A DNA stretch of 64,000 nucleotides from Actinernus sp. WN-2022 (lineage: Eukaryota > Cnidaria > Anthozoa > Actiniaria > Actinernidae). The DNA is taken from NCBI GenBank assembly GCA_030867875.1, contig JAOWCC010001634.1, positions 135,490,365-135,554,364 on the forward strand. The letters run 5' to 3'. Numbering within the stretch: the first letter of the stretch is position 1; each line of letters opens with the position of its first letter. The notes under the pieces were generated by a model that did no database searches, was not told the DNA's origin, and worked only from the letters and a program-made list of their open reading frames with translations. A program made the position numbers and the translations under genes. Shown here piece after piece: positions 43,701 through 54,497 of the stretch.

Positions 43701-46700
43701 AACAGCTGGGTTGGTCAAGGCGAAAGGGAGGCTCAGCCACTGTGAAAAGGGTAAAAAATTATATTTAAGTTTAATTACCTGAAGCCATGATCAAACGGTT
43801 TCATGAAACATTTCACGGCTTCGACATCAGTTAATCATTTGTTGAAGGATGTTGAAAACATGCGTGTCAAACGGTTTCATGAAACATCTTAATCATTTGT
43901 TGAAGGATGTCAAAAGCATACGTGTCAAATGGTTTCAACATCTCTTCGACATCAGTTAATTGTTTGTTGAAGGATGTTGAAAGCATGCGTGTCAAATGGT
44001 CGCAAGAACTATTTCAAACACGGATTGGAGTCTTTTATCAGGAGTTCCAAATATTAAGAAAATAAATAAAATCCGATAGGCGCAGCCTCGTGGGTTTTAC
44101 TGTTTTCGAGATATTTGGAATCCTCTGATGAAAGACGAACAATGAGTGTTTGAAATGTCTTTTCAAACTCATTAATAATTCATGAGATAGTTATCCAATG
44201 GAGGAACTGCATTTGGTCACATGCATGGGTCTTGATACCGGGTGAAACCCTTGTTCGAAGCTTCGTCAGGTGGATGCATCTTGACATCCAATGAAACATC
44301 AGTTCCAAACGCACTAGTGTTTGATCATATTTCCAACCCTAGTGATCAATATTTCTTAATCATCATATTCATGAACCACTAACTAATTACATACTGATAA
44401 ACTACAAGTAAGGAGCGAAGAAGTAAAGAAATAAAGAATGACATAGAAAGAAAAAGTCTGCCTCCACTGGAGTTCGAACCACGACCCTTCCGACTGCTTG
44501 TACTAACTCTTGTCCACTACTCTACTAGTACGCTAGTTGAAATCACTGCCATCAAAAAAGAATAATAAGCCATCTATTGAATAATTAGATACAACAGTCA
44601 AATGGTAAACAATACTTGCTAATGAAGTTTGAAAAGAAACGTATGTAAATTGTCGGTTTTGCATTCGCATGAGAAGACATGTCAAACACTCATTGTTCGT
44701 CTTTCATCAGGGGATTCCAAATATTTCGAAAACAATAAAACCCTCGAGGCGTTCATTTGTTTTCTCAATATTTGGAACCCCTGATGAAAGACTCCAATTC
44801 GTGTTTGACATAGTTCTTCTCATTCGAATGGCTAAACTGAACATTTACATACGCTTCTTTTCAAATCATTAGCAAGTATTGCATTAGGCACATGGCTCCC
44901 GACATAGACAAGCATACCTTGCTAACCTAAGCTATTTATGCTATGTCGCTGCCATTAATAGTTAATGTTTAAGAGGACCGCAAGGTCGAAAGGCCTTTGA
45001 TTAAAAGGTATTCCATTGCAGCTGTATGGCGTTGTATTTCGTCTACTTGTATATTGTTTACTGTTGTATATAATTATTCCATAGATGGCTTATTATTCTT
45101 TTTTGCTTGTTCAACATGCGTGTCAAATGGTTTCATCAACATCTCTTCAACATCGGTTAATCATTTGTTGAAGAATGTTGAAAGCATGCGTGTCTAACGG
45201 TTTCATGCAACATCTCTTCAACATCGGTGCGCCATATGTTGTAGGATATTGAAAGGATGCGTGTCAAACGGTTTCATGCAACATCTCTTCAGCATCGGTG
45301 CGCCATTTGTTGTAGGATATTGAAAGGATGCGTGTCAAACGGTTTCATGCAACATCTCTTCAGCATCGGTGCGCCATATGTTGTAGGATATTGAAAGGAT
45401 GCGTGTCAAACGGTTTCATGCAACATCTCTTCAGCATCGGTGCGCCATTTGTTGTAGGATATTGAAAGGATGCGTGTCAAACGGTTTCATGCAACATCTC
45501 TTCAGCATCGGTGCGCCATTTGTTGTAGGATATTGAAAGGATGCGTGTCAAACGGTTTCATGCAACATCTCTTCAGCATCGGTGCGCCATTTGTTGTAGG
45601 ATATTGAAAGGATGCGTGTCAAACGGTTTCATGCAACATCTCTTCAACATCGGTGCGCCATTTGTTGTAGGATATTGAAAGGATGCGTGTCAAACGGTTT
45701 CATGCAACATCTCTTCAACATCGGTGCGCCATTTGTTGTAGGATATTGAAAGGATGCGTGTCAAACGGTTTCATGCAACATCTCTTCAGCATCGGTGCGC
45801 CATTTGTTGTAGGATATTGAAAGGATGCGTGTCAAACGGTTTCATGCAACATCTCTTCAACATCGGTGCGCCATTTGTTGTAGGATATTTAAAGGATGCG
45901 TGTCAAACGGTTTCATGCAACATCTCTTCAACATCGGTGCGCCATTTGTTGTAGGATATTGAAAGGATGCGTGTCAAACGGTTTCATGCAACATCTCTTC
46001 AGCATCGGTGCGCCATTTGTTGTAGGATATTGAAAGGATGCGTGTCAAACGGTTTCATGCAACATCTCTTCAACATCCGTTAATTATTTGTTGAAGAATG
46101 TTGAAAACATGCGTGTCAAACGGTTTCAACGTCTCTTAAACATCGATTCAACATTTGTTGAAGGATGTTGAAAGCATGCGTGTCAAACGGTTTCAACATC
46201 TCTTAAACATCGGATCACGGAATTAAATTAGCAGTCATGGACAGCTGTTTCGACCTCTTTGGGCCTCGTCAACATCATGATGGCGTAGCTAATACTCAGG
46301 CTGGGTTCCCACTACGACATTGTCCTACTTCTTGAGTAGCATTAAGGTATGGGATAGTGACTTCCTGTCAAGCAATGCTTGTTGAACTCTCTGGTCCCAA
46401 TAAGAATAAGAATAAGAATCCATGAGTGGAATAACTACACACAATATTCCAACAATACTCTTAATAACAAACAATAGAAACAATGTTTACATAAAACACC
46501 TGTATGAAATAATTAATGATAATAATTAAAATCCTCGTGAGAATTTCAAGTACCTTGGGCAGCGCCCTCTGCATCTGAAACATTACATATTAAACTAATT
46601 AGGGACTTTAAGAAACCATGACGGCATAAAATAATAGCCTTAATTACATAATACAATAGCTGCACGTGAAAATGCACGCAGTCGTCTACATGTTTAGACG

Positions 46701-49700
46701 GAATAAGTATAGTGCGCATGCTCACTAGGTTACACAGCCCCTTTTCAGGGTGTACATGTATAATGTAGAGGTATCTTACCAAGCCGATGAAGATGCACAT
46801 GAGCTGAATGACATCCGTGTACGCTACAGAATACAGTCCCCCAAAGAACGTGTACCCAACAGCTATGGCCGCTGACGTAATGATTGACGTAAATCTGTCT
46901 AAGCCAATCACAACGCTGACAGTGGCTCCAAGGGCGGCTAGAATGGAGGCACACCAGAACACGTCTCCCATCAGGGCCGGTATGTACAAGAGACCGCCGA
47001 AACGAGCACCGTATTTATGCTGGAACGGGTCCAGCATGGTAATATAATTGCGTCTACGCATGATCTTGGCGAAAAATAAGCCACCTAAAATAGATTCATA
47101 AGCAAAGAATATTTATTAGAAATGTTTGTTTGTTCTTGATTTTTTGTCCTCGACTTTTTTTTCAGGACCACTAAGTTATCAGTTTCTTACTGTCAAGTAT
47201 TTACCCTCGTAAAATAAAGCCTATTGTGTTGTATTGTATTGTGTTGTGTTGTAGTGCAGTGTAGTGTAGTGTAGTGTAGTGTAGTGTAGTGTTAGTAGTG
47301 TATTTACTGGTTACTTCATGGTTTTCTATTGTATTATTTGTTATACAACGAGCCTTTAGGCGAACGTTTCGCCGGTATTCCATAGAAAACCATGAAATAA
47401 CCATATTATCCTATAAATAACTCATTTACGGAAGATTTATCACGAAAACAAAGTAACTTACCAGACGATAGACTGCGAATTTTCTCGCAGGAAAACAAAA
47501 GTTTCGAGTGGCGGACGCGTCTGCAGAGTAATTATGTATTCAAAATCTTGAATGATTCTTATTGGCTAATAATGAAAGGGCGCGAAATTTCCTGTATTTT
47601 GATTGGCCTGATCTAGCCATGAAATACCGCTCTGTATTTCATAGAAAAACCATGAAATACCGCCCAGTATTGCATAGTAAAGCTGAGCTCTGATTGGCTG
47701 AAATATAATATTTCAAAGATAATGTACTGTATTGTATTCTTTGGAAGATTACAATACAAGTCGGTGCTCTTTTTAGTAAAAAAAAAATCAGTGTACACCA
47801 TGAAATATGGCACGCTTATTGTACGTGGTCTCGACAGCGAGTCTGTTATAAATGAGATCGTAGGGAAAATTATGGGCACAGTTCTAGTCCATTATTCTTC
47901 CACCCCGGCATTGGCCTAGTACACAATCTATTCTTTAATGTATATACGTTAATATGTTATTTTACAGAAAAAAATTGGCAATTTCGTTTTCAAAAAAACA
48001 ATTGGAATTGGCACACCTTCACCAGAGTTTAGCTATTTCGGAGTCGAAAAAGGGACCGAGACCTAACGTAAAATAATAATCTGATTAAGAAATGAACTCC
48101 ATCACAAGAAAGATGACAATAAAATTAGTAAGTTTACTGGGTCTGAGAACGTAAATACGAACTCAATAGCAGAGCTGTCCCTCAATAGCAGAGCTGTCCC
48201 TCAATAGCAGAGCTGTCCCTCAATAGCAGAGCTGTCCCTCAATAGCAGAGCTGTCCCTCAATAGCAGAGCTGTCCCTCAATAGCAGAGCTGTCCCTCAAT
48301 AGCAGAGCTGTCCCTCAATAGCAGAGCTGTCCCTCACAGTCATGCATTCTCTCTTATTTTTGCGATTTTGGAAAGCTCGTTACATTGCTATTATCAAACC
48401 AATCTACCTCAAACTCGGTATAAACCTACTAATTGTAGTATCTGTATGATTTTTCTTAATATGTTGTTCGTTTATTAAACATATTAATTTTAGCACTCGG
48501 TCCTAGTGCCTTTCTCTCCCACCACAAAGTAAAGCCTCATCGCGGGTCATTACCCAGGAATAAGCCTGCTGTGTAGCCCCACGGAGCATGCGCCCATACC
48601 AGACCACTGCCTTTTGTATAGACTGCTTCTGCTGTACCATTGATGTAACCTCCACCGACCCACGTGGCTGCAAAGAAAGAGGTTGGAACGTAAGCCTCTG
48701 ATAGTGTTTAAATATGCTAATCAGGAATTTCGCTAATACTGACTAGTAATGAGAATAGTATTTCTGCAATGGTGAAGGTTACTGCATTTGTCTTTCGGGC
48801 CGAAGGTTCGGATTCAATTCTCAGTCAATACTACAGTGAAGTGTAAGGACTTTTGATACTGGGGACTGTGAATCCCCCGTGGCTCGAGTGGCTACGTAAA
48901 ATGGTGGTCTTGTCTCCAAATGTAGACGTAAAAGAAATATCGAGAATGAAAAATACCCTGTTAGTGACAGCAAAGAGGCGGATTGACATAATGTATAAAA
49001 CAATATGTCATTTTGCCGTGCCTCTGTCCTGTTATAGATGCAGAAGCCCATGACCTGGAGCGTCCATATCTCATGGCGTTTCCACAAGTTGGGCTATTCT
49101 TAGCAGAGCATTTCGCGGAGCTCTATACACATAGAAAATGAATAAGAAGAAAAAAGGGAAAAAGGAAAACAAAGAATAACCTTGCAAGTCAAAACAATTC
49201 ACCGCGCGCACGGTAATAATAATAATATAACAACTAGTATGTTTAGACAGGCTGTCCATATCTCCGAGGAGTTTTTCAATGGAGCCCTAGCCTACGTAAC
49301 ATAACTAATAAAGTAAAATAAAGTAAGATAGGATAGTTACAACTAATTAATAGAAATGATAAGTAAAAATTGATAAAATGTAAGAACAATGAGAAATCTA
49401 AAAAGTTAAATGCGCTTTAAAATTGGCTAATAAGTTCGAATTTTGTATTTCGGACGGTGCCTCGCTGTCCTCGCTCAAGGTATAATTACATTATTTCGGA
49501 AGTGATCTCAAGCGTGTGCGTGATGTAGTCTAATACCCCACGCTAATAATAATAATAAATAATAATAAATAATAATAAATAATAATAAATAATAATAAAT
49601 AATAATAAATAATAATAAATAATAATAAATAATAATAAATAATAATAAATAATAATAAATAATAATAAATAATAATAAATAATAATAAATAATAATAAAT

Positions 49701-52700
49701 AATAATAAATAATAATAAATAATAATAAATAATAATAAATAATAATAAATAATAATAAATAATAATAAATAATAATAAATAATAATAAATAATAATAAAT
49801 AATAATAAATAATAATAAATAATAATAAATAATAATAAATAATAATAAATAATAATAAATAATAATAAATAATAATAAATAATAATAAATAATAATAAAT
49901 AATAATAAATAATAATAAATAATAATAAATAATAATAAATAATAATAAATAATAATAAATAATAATAAATAATAATAAATAATAATAAATAATAATAAAT
50001 AATAATAAATAATAATAAATAATAATAAATAATAATAAATAATAATAAATAATAATAAATAATAATAAATAATAATAAATAATAATAAATAATAATAAAT
50101 AATAATAAATAATAATAAATAATAATAAATAATAATAAATAATAATAAATAATAATAAATAATAATAAATAATAATAAATAATAATAAATAATAATAATA
50201 ATAATAATAATAAATTTATATAGCGCCATATCCACTAACTGCACTATGGCGCTTTACATTACTACATTAAAAAATAAAATGAATATTTACAAAAAAGCTT
50301 TCCCAAAAAGGTAAGTCTTCAGACTTTTCTTAAAAATTGTAATTGACATGTCAGGCCTTCTCATATCGATGGGCAGAGCATTCCACAGGCGCGGGGCAGC
50401 TATCGCGAAAGCTCTGTCGCCATAGGTCCTTTGATTGGACCTGGAAACTGCAAGTAAAGAGCTATGAGAAGACCTGAGATTACGGTTAGGGATGTATTTC
50501 TTTAATAAATCACTGATATAAATAGGAGCTAGGTTATTTAGAGACTTAAAAACTAATAACAAAATCTTAAAAACAATACGGTGCTCCACAGGTAGCCAGT
50601 GGAGCTCATAAAGTAAAGGCGAAACATGGTCAAATTTAGATAGGCGTTTAACAAGACGAGCAGCGCAGTTCTGTACGGGCTGCAACCTCTGGATCTGATA
50701 TTTAGGCAGTCCGTACAAAAGGGCGTTCCCGTTGTCTAACCTACACGTTATGAAAGCATGTATGAGTGCTATTGTAGACTCTTCAGATAGATAACTTCTA
50801 ATTTTAGATATTCTCCTAAGATGGTAAAAAGCTGATTTACATATAGCACTAATGTGCTTCTCAAAAGTTAAACCATTGTCAAAAACTACACCCAGATTTC
50901 GAGCAGACGCCGATGACTGTACTACGGAACTACTAATTGTAAGCGAGTTCAGAAGTGGACGAGGCCGATAACGAGAGCTAATAACTAGCAACTCCGATTT
51001 GTCGCTGTTAAGCTTAAGCTTATTACTACACATCCATTTGTCTATTTCATTAGCACAGGCTTCAATTTGGGAAATTACTGATGCCTCCACTTCGCCACCT
51101 TGGGAATCGAAGGACAAGTACAACTGAGTATCATCGGCATAAAAGTGAAAACCCATGTTGTACCTTCTCACGATATCCCCAAGTGGCGAAGTGTAGAGCA
51201 GATAGAGTATGGGGCCTAACACGGACCCATGAGGGACACCACATGCCAATGAGCGATGTGAAGACCTCTCTCCCCGGATACTAACAAACTGGTATCGATT
51301 TCTAAGATAGGAGGTGAACCAAGAAAGCACAGACCCAGTGATACCAAACCTAGTAGCCAGCCTATTAAGTAAAATAATGTGGTCGACAGTGTCAAACGCT
51401 GCCGACAAATCTAGAAGAAGTAGGATGACAGACTGATGATTATCTAATGCTATCAAAATGTCATTGTGAACTCTGAGAAGAGCAGTCTCAGTACTATGCA
51501 GCTGCTTGTAAGCAGACACTCTAGGGATATGGGTTGGACTCTCAGGTGGGACCTCTTTTTCTTTTCTTGTTTTTCCTCATGTTTTGATAGCTTTTCAGAC
51601 TTGACTATAAATACTTTATACAATGTATCATATGGTCCACTTTCAGAATTTGAAATACATTGGATTGACCTATTGAATGCCGTAGTGTGTTTGAAGAAAA
51701 GCAATAATTACTTATTGAAAGTGAAGCATTATCTACTTGGAGCTCCGATTATATAGACTTGACTATAAATTACTTAGAGAGCAAGTAGCGCCATAATTAA
51801 AACTTCCCAATTAATATTTCCCGCCAATTGGTGGGTTAGCTACTTTTGTTATACAACCAAAATGGCTGCTACGCTTATTTGTAATTTTATTCCCTTATAA
51901 GGAATGATTGCAACCCATCAATAGCGGGAAACCATACTAAACATAAGCTAACTTGTGAAAACGCTGTGACATATCCCTAGTATGCGGGATGGACGTGAGG
52001 TCCTGGTTATGGGCTCCTGACAGATGACGCGTCACAACATGAAGAGAATTAACAAATACGCCACGAGCCGCAGTCGAGTGCCATGATGACGTCATCTGTG
52101 CCATATCAAACAATTTATCACGAAAAATGTCGTTCCTGAGAACTCTCCGTCATATGCCATATATGGTCAAGATATTCCATATTTAGAAAGCAGGACAGAT
52201 ATTCCCTTGGTGTAGAATGGTGTCGAGTTCTAGAACACCTTCACGAAGAGCGATAAAAAACCAAATCATTCGTTCAAGGTTCGACAGCTAACTTGGAAAA
52301 TGATGAGCATATGCATCGCGACAACAATTGTCTTATGTGCATATATTAGAGGACAGACCCACGGCAAAATAACATATATAATTCGTCGTATACAATAATT
52401 AGCAAACTTTCCCAACAAAATAGAGTGCACGCGTGACCTTGTGACGTCATCTGTGCATCTAGACCCGGATGTTTGATGTGCATATATAATAGGACAGACC
52501 CACAGCAAAATGACATATTCGTCGTATACAATAATTAGTGAACTTTCCCAACAAAATAGAGTGCACGCGTGACGTAATCTGTGCAGCAGGACCCGGATGT
52601 TCAAAGGGTGGATATCCCTATCCAGTGAATAAAATATGCTAGTTTGGTTAAGTATTCCGGTGGATAGCGTTATCCACCTTTTGGACAACCGTGAGCCTGA

Positions 52701-53583
52701 AGTATACTCTAATAGGTCATGCCGCTATCGGCTAATCAGAGCGCACGTTCCGCCATGTTTACTTAAGGGTTAGAGACAGACGTGCGTGTCTTAATAACAA
52801 ATACAGGCACGCGCTGACTGTACGATGAACGAAAACTATTGAATACTACATGAGGCTGAAGGCCGAATGCAGTATGAAGAAATGTTGAATTCACCGCACA
52901 TTCAGCGCCAGCCTGTATTTAAGGGTTATAAAGACTGATATGAGTGCTTTCTCGGCAAATATACAGACACGCGTTGACTGTACGATAAACGAAAAATATC
53001 AAATACTGCATGATGCAGAAGGCTGAATGCAATATGAAACCATTTTAGTTCATCATATCATCAGCAAGTGTCTGTATTTGTTAATAAAGCATAAACATAG
53101 TGTCTCTAACCCTTTCAATATTCCAACTGAACGCACAGTGTGCTGCGATTATCAATAAATCACTGTCATTAGCCAATCACTTGCTAGGAATTTGTACAGT
53201 GCAGGAAGTTTAATTCGAATATTAATGTATAATAAAATCTAACTGGTGAATCAGACCTTAGTCAACCTCATAACCAGCTAGTTACGCAATATAATTAAAG
53301 TTGCTGAGGGCTGGTAAATCAATAATTGCAAAACAATGGCAAATAGTTAATCCTGACCTGAGTAGCTTTGGATCACATTGGAACCCATAAAATGGTATTT
53401 TCTTTCTCTCATTCACTCACCGGTCATAGTAAAAGTTCCAATATAAATGCCGATACTTCTTCCCGCCAATAGCGTATCCTCTTCAGTGTCCTTTTTCTTC
53501 CTCGCCGCCCACAACCCGATACCGAGAATGAGAAGGTAGAATATCACGATAGCTACGAGTCCTGGGACATTGATATCCGCCAT
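40529..53583 (-). CDS. SLC5A7: High-affinity choline transporter (CHT), 8 coding exons
   Basis: The product is a sodium-coupled choline transporter of the SLC5 family, which in cholinergic neurons supplies choline for acetylcholine synthesis. Coding exons (minus strand): 53583-53421, 48667-48554, 47084-46780, 43739-43614, 43145-42992, 42802-42570, 42079-41705, 40750-40529. They sum to 1692 nt (563 residues). All introns are GT-AG and phases match. Family signatures are [20 protein letters not shown] at the start, [89 protein letters not shown] with GGEP, and SYLAK near the end. Hydrophobic segments fit the 13-helix SLC5 fold. The C-terminal tail is shorter and more Glu/Lys-rich than in vertebrates. 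No stop or frameshift is seen. It could be a CHT-like paralogue with other substrate preference. Confidence 0.93.
40751..41704 (-). other. CHT intron 7
   Basis: 954 bp with GT-AG borders. AT-rich, with no gene or clear transposon; a short AATAAT run lies near 41227. Confidence 0.7.
41705..42079 (-). CDS. SLC5A7: CHT exon 7
   Basis: The acceptor TTTGCAG precedes GCATCAGAA. It encodes [20 protein letters not shown], the [20 protein letters not shown] helix, [20 protein letters not shown] with EP, and [20 protein letters not shown] with LAK. The donor is AAG|GTAACA in phase 0. The acidic residue of GGEP is conserved and reported as important in CHT. Confidence 0.95.
42080..42569 (-). other. CHT intron 6
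   Basis: 490 bp with GT-AG borders; nothing recognisable inside. The minus-strand open frame at 42095-42277 has no domain. Confidence 0.75.
42570..42802 (-). CDS. SLC5A7: CHT exon 6
   Basis: The acceptor TATATAG precedes AT-TGG. It encodes [60 protein letters not shown] and [16 protein letters not shown] and NVT are potential glycosylation sites. The donor is AAG|GTGAAG in phase 0. The MSSSDS region matches the conserved sodium/choline-site segment of the family. Confidence 0.95.
42992..43145 (-). CDS. SLC5A7: CHT exon 5
   Basis: The acceptor CCTTAG precedes GTATTTGGTGGT. It encodes [20 protein letters not shown], then [20 protein letters not shown] and AIGACT. The donor is G|GTAAGA in phase 1. 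Confidence 0.93.
43614..43739 (-). CDS. SLC5A7: CHT exon 4
   Basis: The acceptor TTTTCACAG precedes TGGCTGAGC. It encodes [19 protein letters not shown], then [20 protein letters not shown], matching the WISVPFALSHPAV region of vertebrate CHT. There is a potential N-glycosylation site (NIS). The donor is TTG|GTATGA. The exon is 126 nt, phase 0 at both ends. Confidence 0.9.
44461..44540 (-). repeat. tRNA-derived SINE-like fragment
   Basis: On the minus strand GGTTCGAACTCC is a full B-box match and TAGAGTAGTGGACAAGAG upstream is A-box-like, at tRNA-like spacing. The cloverleaf is incomplete, so it is more likely a SINE head or tRNA pseudogene than a functional tRNA. Confidence 0.4.
44610..44881. 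mobile_element. Palindromic MITE (272 bp)
   Basis: CAATACTTGCTAATGAAGTT at the left is matched in inverse by AATCATTAGCAAGTATTG at the right, with GTATGTAAAT beyond. A second inner inverted pair around GTCTTTCATCAGGGG...CCCCTGATGAAAGAC forms a nested hairpin. The inner sequence also occurs at 44.03-44.16 kb. Confidence 0.65.
45115..46215. repeat. 71-bp minisatellite in CHT intron 3
   Basis: Twelve nearly identical 71-bp units start at 45256, 45327 and every 71 bp to 46037 with GATGCGTGTCAAACGGTTTC. Two more diverged units lie on each side. Sites of variation are few (AGCATCGG/AACATCGG). The open frames over it are artefacts of the period. There is no spacer diversity, so it is not a CRISPR array. 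Confidence 0.9.
46780..47084 (-). CDS. SLC5A7: CHT exon 3
   Basis: The acceptor TTTTAG precedes GTGGCTTATTTTTCGCC ([20 protein letters not shown]). The exon continues through [32 protein letters not shown] and [20 protein letters not shown], and ends TTG|GTAAGA in phase 0. Confidence 0.95.
47085..48553 (-). other. CHT intron 2
   Basis: 1469 bp. It holds a GTGTAGTGTAGT microsatellite (47210-47295), an inverted repeat TGGTTACTTCATGGTTTTCT against its inverse (47310-47402) and a 19-bp minisatellite (48164-48334). Confidence 0.75.
48164..48334. repeat. 19-bp minisatellite, 9 exact copies
   Basis: The unit CAATAGCAGAGCTGTCCCT occurs nine times with no visible substitution, 171 bp in all. It lies in CHT intron 2, about 220 bp downstream of the exon 2 donor in transcription order. 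Confidence 0.92.
48554..48667 (-). CDS. SLC5A7: CHT exon 2
   Basis: The acceptor TTTGCAG precedes CC-ACG; the exon encodes [20 protein letters not shown] and [18 protein letters not shown]. The donor is G|GTAATG. The exon is 114 nt, in phase 1 at both ends. It is too short to stand out as a long open frame. Confidence 0.92.
49551..50190. repeat. AATAATAAAT decamer array, 64 perfect units
   Basis: 640 bp of an exactly repeated decamer, continuing into (AAT)n at 50191-50213 and then the LINE 3' end. The 233-codon minus-strand frame across it ([10 protein letters not shown] period) is a product of the repeat and not a gene. It appears to have grown from the LINE's 3' tail. Confidence 0.95.
50191..51540 (-). 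mobile_element. 5'-truncated LINE (Jockey-superfamily, L2/Rex1-like)
   Basis: It includes the reverse transcriptase frame 51519-50287 and a 3' UTR with a stem-loop (GCGCCATA paired with TATGGCGC, 50222-50256) followed by TATAAATTTATT and the ATT-rich tail. The 5' end is lost near 51540, before the N-terminal endonuclease. Confidence 0.85.
50287..51519 (-). CDS. LINE reverse transcriptase, C-terminal two thirds (open)
   Basis: 410 codons without a stop. RT motifs in order: [14 protein letters not shown], the first catalytic Asp in [34 protein letters not shown], the catalytic [43 protein letters not shown], and the C-terminal region [20 protein letters not shown] through [20 protein letters not shown]. 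The endonuclease and N-terminal RT part are missing, so it cannot move on its own. The open frame suggests a fairly recent insertion. The family lies within the L2/CR1/Rex1 group; the exact clade was not resolved by eye. Confidence 0.88.
   Translation of the reverse strand: MSAYKQLHSTETALLRVHNDILIALDNHQSVILLLLDLSAAFDTVDHIILLNRLATRFGITGSVLSWFTSYLRNRYQFVSIRGERSSHRSLACGVPHGSVLGPILYLLYTSPLGDIVRRYNMGFHFYADDTQLYLSFDSQGGEVEASVISQIEACANEIDKWMCSNKLKLNSDKSELLVISSRYRPRPLLNSLTISSSVVQSSASARNLGVVFDNGLTFEKHISAICKSAFYHLRRISKIRSYLSEESTIALIHAFITCRLDNGNALLYGLPKYQIQRLQPVQNCAARLVKRLSKFDHVSPLLYELHWLPVEHRIVFKILLLVFKSLNNLAPIYISDLLKKYIPNRNLRSSHSSLLAVSRSNQRTYGDRAFAIAAPRLWNALPIDMRRPDMSITIFKKSLKTYLFGKAFL
52340..52573. 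repeat. Direct duplication of about 95 bp
   Basis: GCATATATWAWAGGACAGAC through AATAGAGTGCACGCGTGAC occurs at 52340-52437 and 52480-52573, with GTCATCTGTGCA between them. Confidence 0.7.
52765..53114. mobile_element. TIR element (350 bp)
   Basis: AAGGGTTAGAGACA at the left is inverted as TGTCTCTAACCCTT at the right. The interior holds two direct copies of ACACGCGYTGACTGTACGAT. No target duplication could be assigned. Confidence 0.55.
53421..53583 (-). CDS. SLC5A7: CHT exon 1 (start codon)
   Basis: ATG at 53583 opens [20 protein letters not shown], the first membrane helix, then [20 protein letters not shown] and TFTMT. The donor is G|GTGAGT in phase 1. The start is supported by alignment with the known N-terminus of CHT proteins. 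Confidence 0.92.
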
Positions 53584-54013
53584 CTATAATGCAGCGAAAT
53601 AAACTGTTTGATTTCTCATTTTTGCAGGATTCAAAGGTGCAGCCATTTCGCAATAGAGTTTTGTTACGGTGCAAAACGTACTGGCATGGGAGGGCATGAG
53701 AAGGTAATAGTGCCTTTGGCACCAGCTGAGTTCGCCCCGGAGCTCGCAAAGGATTATTCGTCACTGAAATACGGAAAAAGATGGCGGCCTAAAGTAAAGT
53801 AACTTTATTTATAGAAGATATTAAACACGTTTACCGGCCAACATGTAGTTCAGTAATCTAACACGTGGCCCTCTCTTTACTTAGTCCTACGGTTTTACGT
53901 CCTTATCCGTTGATAAACCTTCTAACCAGTCTAAAACTACTGCTGTCTCGGATCATTTCCTCACCAATAATCACTCTCGTAATGACATGCAATTAATTCC
54001 TTTAGAACTAATT
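53584..54013. other. 5' flank of the choline transporter gene
   Basis: This should hold its promoter or 5' UTR exons (minus strand). A retrotransposon-tail-like piece (AAAGTAACTTTATTTATAGA) lies at about 53793-53815. No core promoter motif was convincing. Confidence 0.4.
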
Positions 54014-54046
54014 ACTCGGGCTGCCTGTGGCAGGCACGAGTCTTAA

Positions 54047-54497
54047 GTAATGGTCCGCGCAAGAGGTAGGCATATGTTATGCATGGAATGTACAAAGGTG
54101 CTAATTGTGGTATTGTTTCAATCTTCCACCTCATTGGCTTAGACATTAAAATCTATCTAAAATTGAAGAAGAAGAATATTTTTTCTCATTTTGTAAACAG
54201 ATTTGAATTGCATCTAGTGAAAACTCTCATAACTTTCAATATGACGAACTTTCAATATGGGGAACATTTTTAAATTGAACGTTTTCTTGGTTATTGATTT
54301 GCACTCTTCTGATTGGACAAAACGTTTTCACAGAAAAGAACTCTAGCTTTAAAATGCATTTTTAGTGGATATAATTTCAGAAATTTATGATTTAAGGGTT
54401 GATGAGTTGTCAGTATGAAAAACAGAAAATACTGAGTGGGGAAAGCAAATTGCATTTGAACAATAGAATTGTGCCTACCTCTTGCGCGGACTGTTAC
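54047..54497. mobile_element. MITE with TTAA target duplication (451 bp)
   Basis: The ends GTAATGGTCCGCGCAAGAGG and the inverse on the right (CCTCTTGCGCGGACTGTTAC) form TIRs of about 26 bp. TTAA flanks both sides (54043-54046, 54498-54501). Other subfamily 1 copies have a single GAGTCTTAAAATGCAAG here, confirming the insertion. A TA duplication with a 2-bp longer TIR fits equally well. No protein is encoded. Confidence 0.8.

Larger units (their letters stand above)
43740..46779 (-). other. CHT intron 3
   Basis: 3040 bp. It holds diverged copies of the 71-bp repeat at 43.79-44.0 kb, palindromic elements at about 44.0-44.17 and 44.61-44.88 kb, a tRNA-derived SINE-like piece at 44.46-44.54 kb and the 71-bp minisatellite at 45.1-46.2 kb. 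Confidence 0.75.
48668..53420 (-). other. CHT intron 1
   Basis: 4753 bp, the largest intron. It contains a 5'-truncated LINE in the same orientation as the gene (50191-51540), a 640-bp decamer array at the LINE tail, a duplicated 95-bp block at 52.34-52.57 kb and a TIR element at 52765-53114. Confidence 0.75.

Noticed and set aside
45115..46215. Regular direct repeats resembling a CRISPR array
   Set aside because: The 71-bp units are contiguous with no variable spacers, and the context is an intron of an animal gene.
46745..47047. Open frames overlapping CHT exon 3 in other phases and on the plus strand
   Set aside because: Shadows of the conserved transporter exon.
48765..48840. tRNA-like segment with GGTTCGGATTCAA
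   Set aside because: The B-box-like motif is imperfect and no A-box is found at the right distance.
49543..50244. 233-codon minus-strand frame of Ile/Tyr/Leu/Phe repeats
   Set aside because: It is the translation of the AATAATAAAT decamer array, which lacks stops in this frame.
51453..51756. Open frames on both strands just 5' of the LINE
   Set aside because: No RT or endonuclease similarity; they lie at the LINE truncation point and continue into unrelated DNA.
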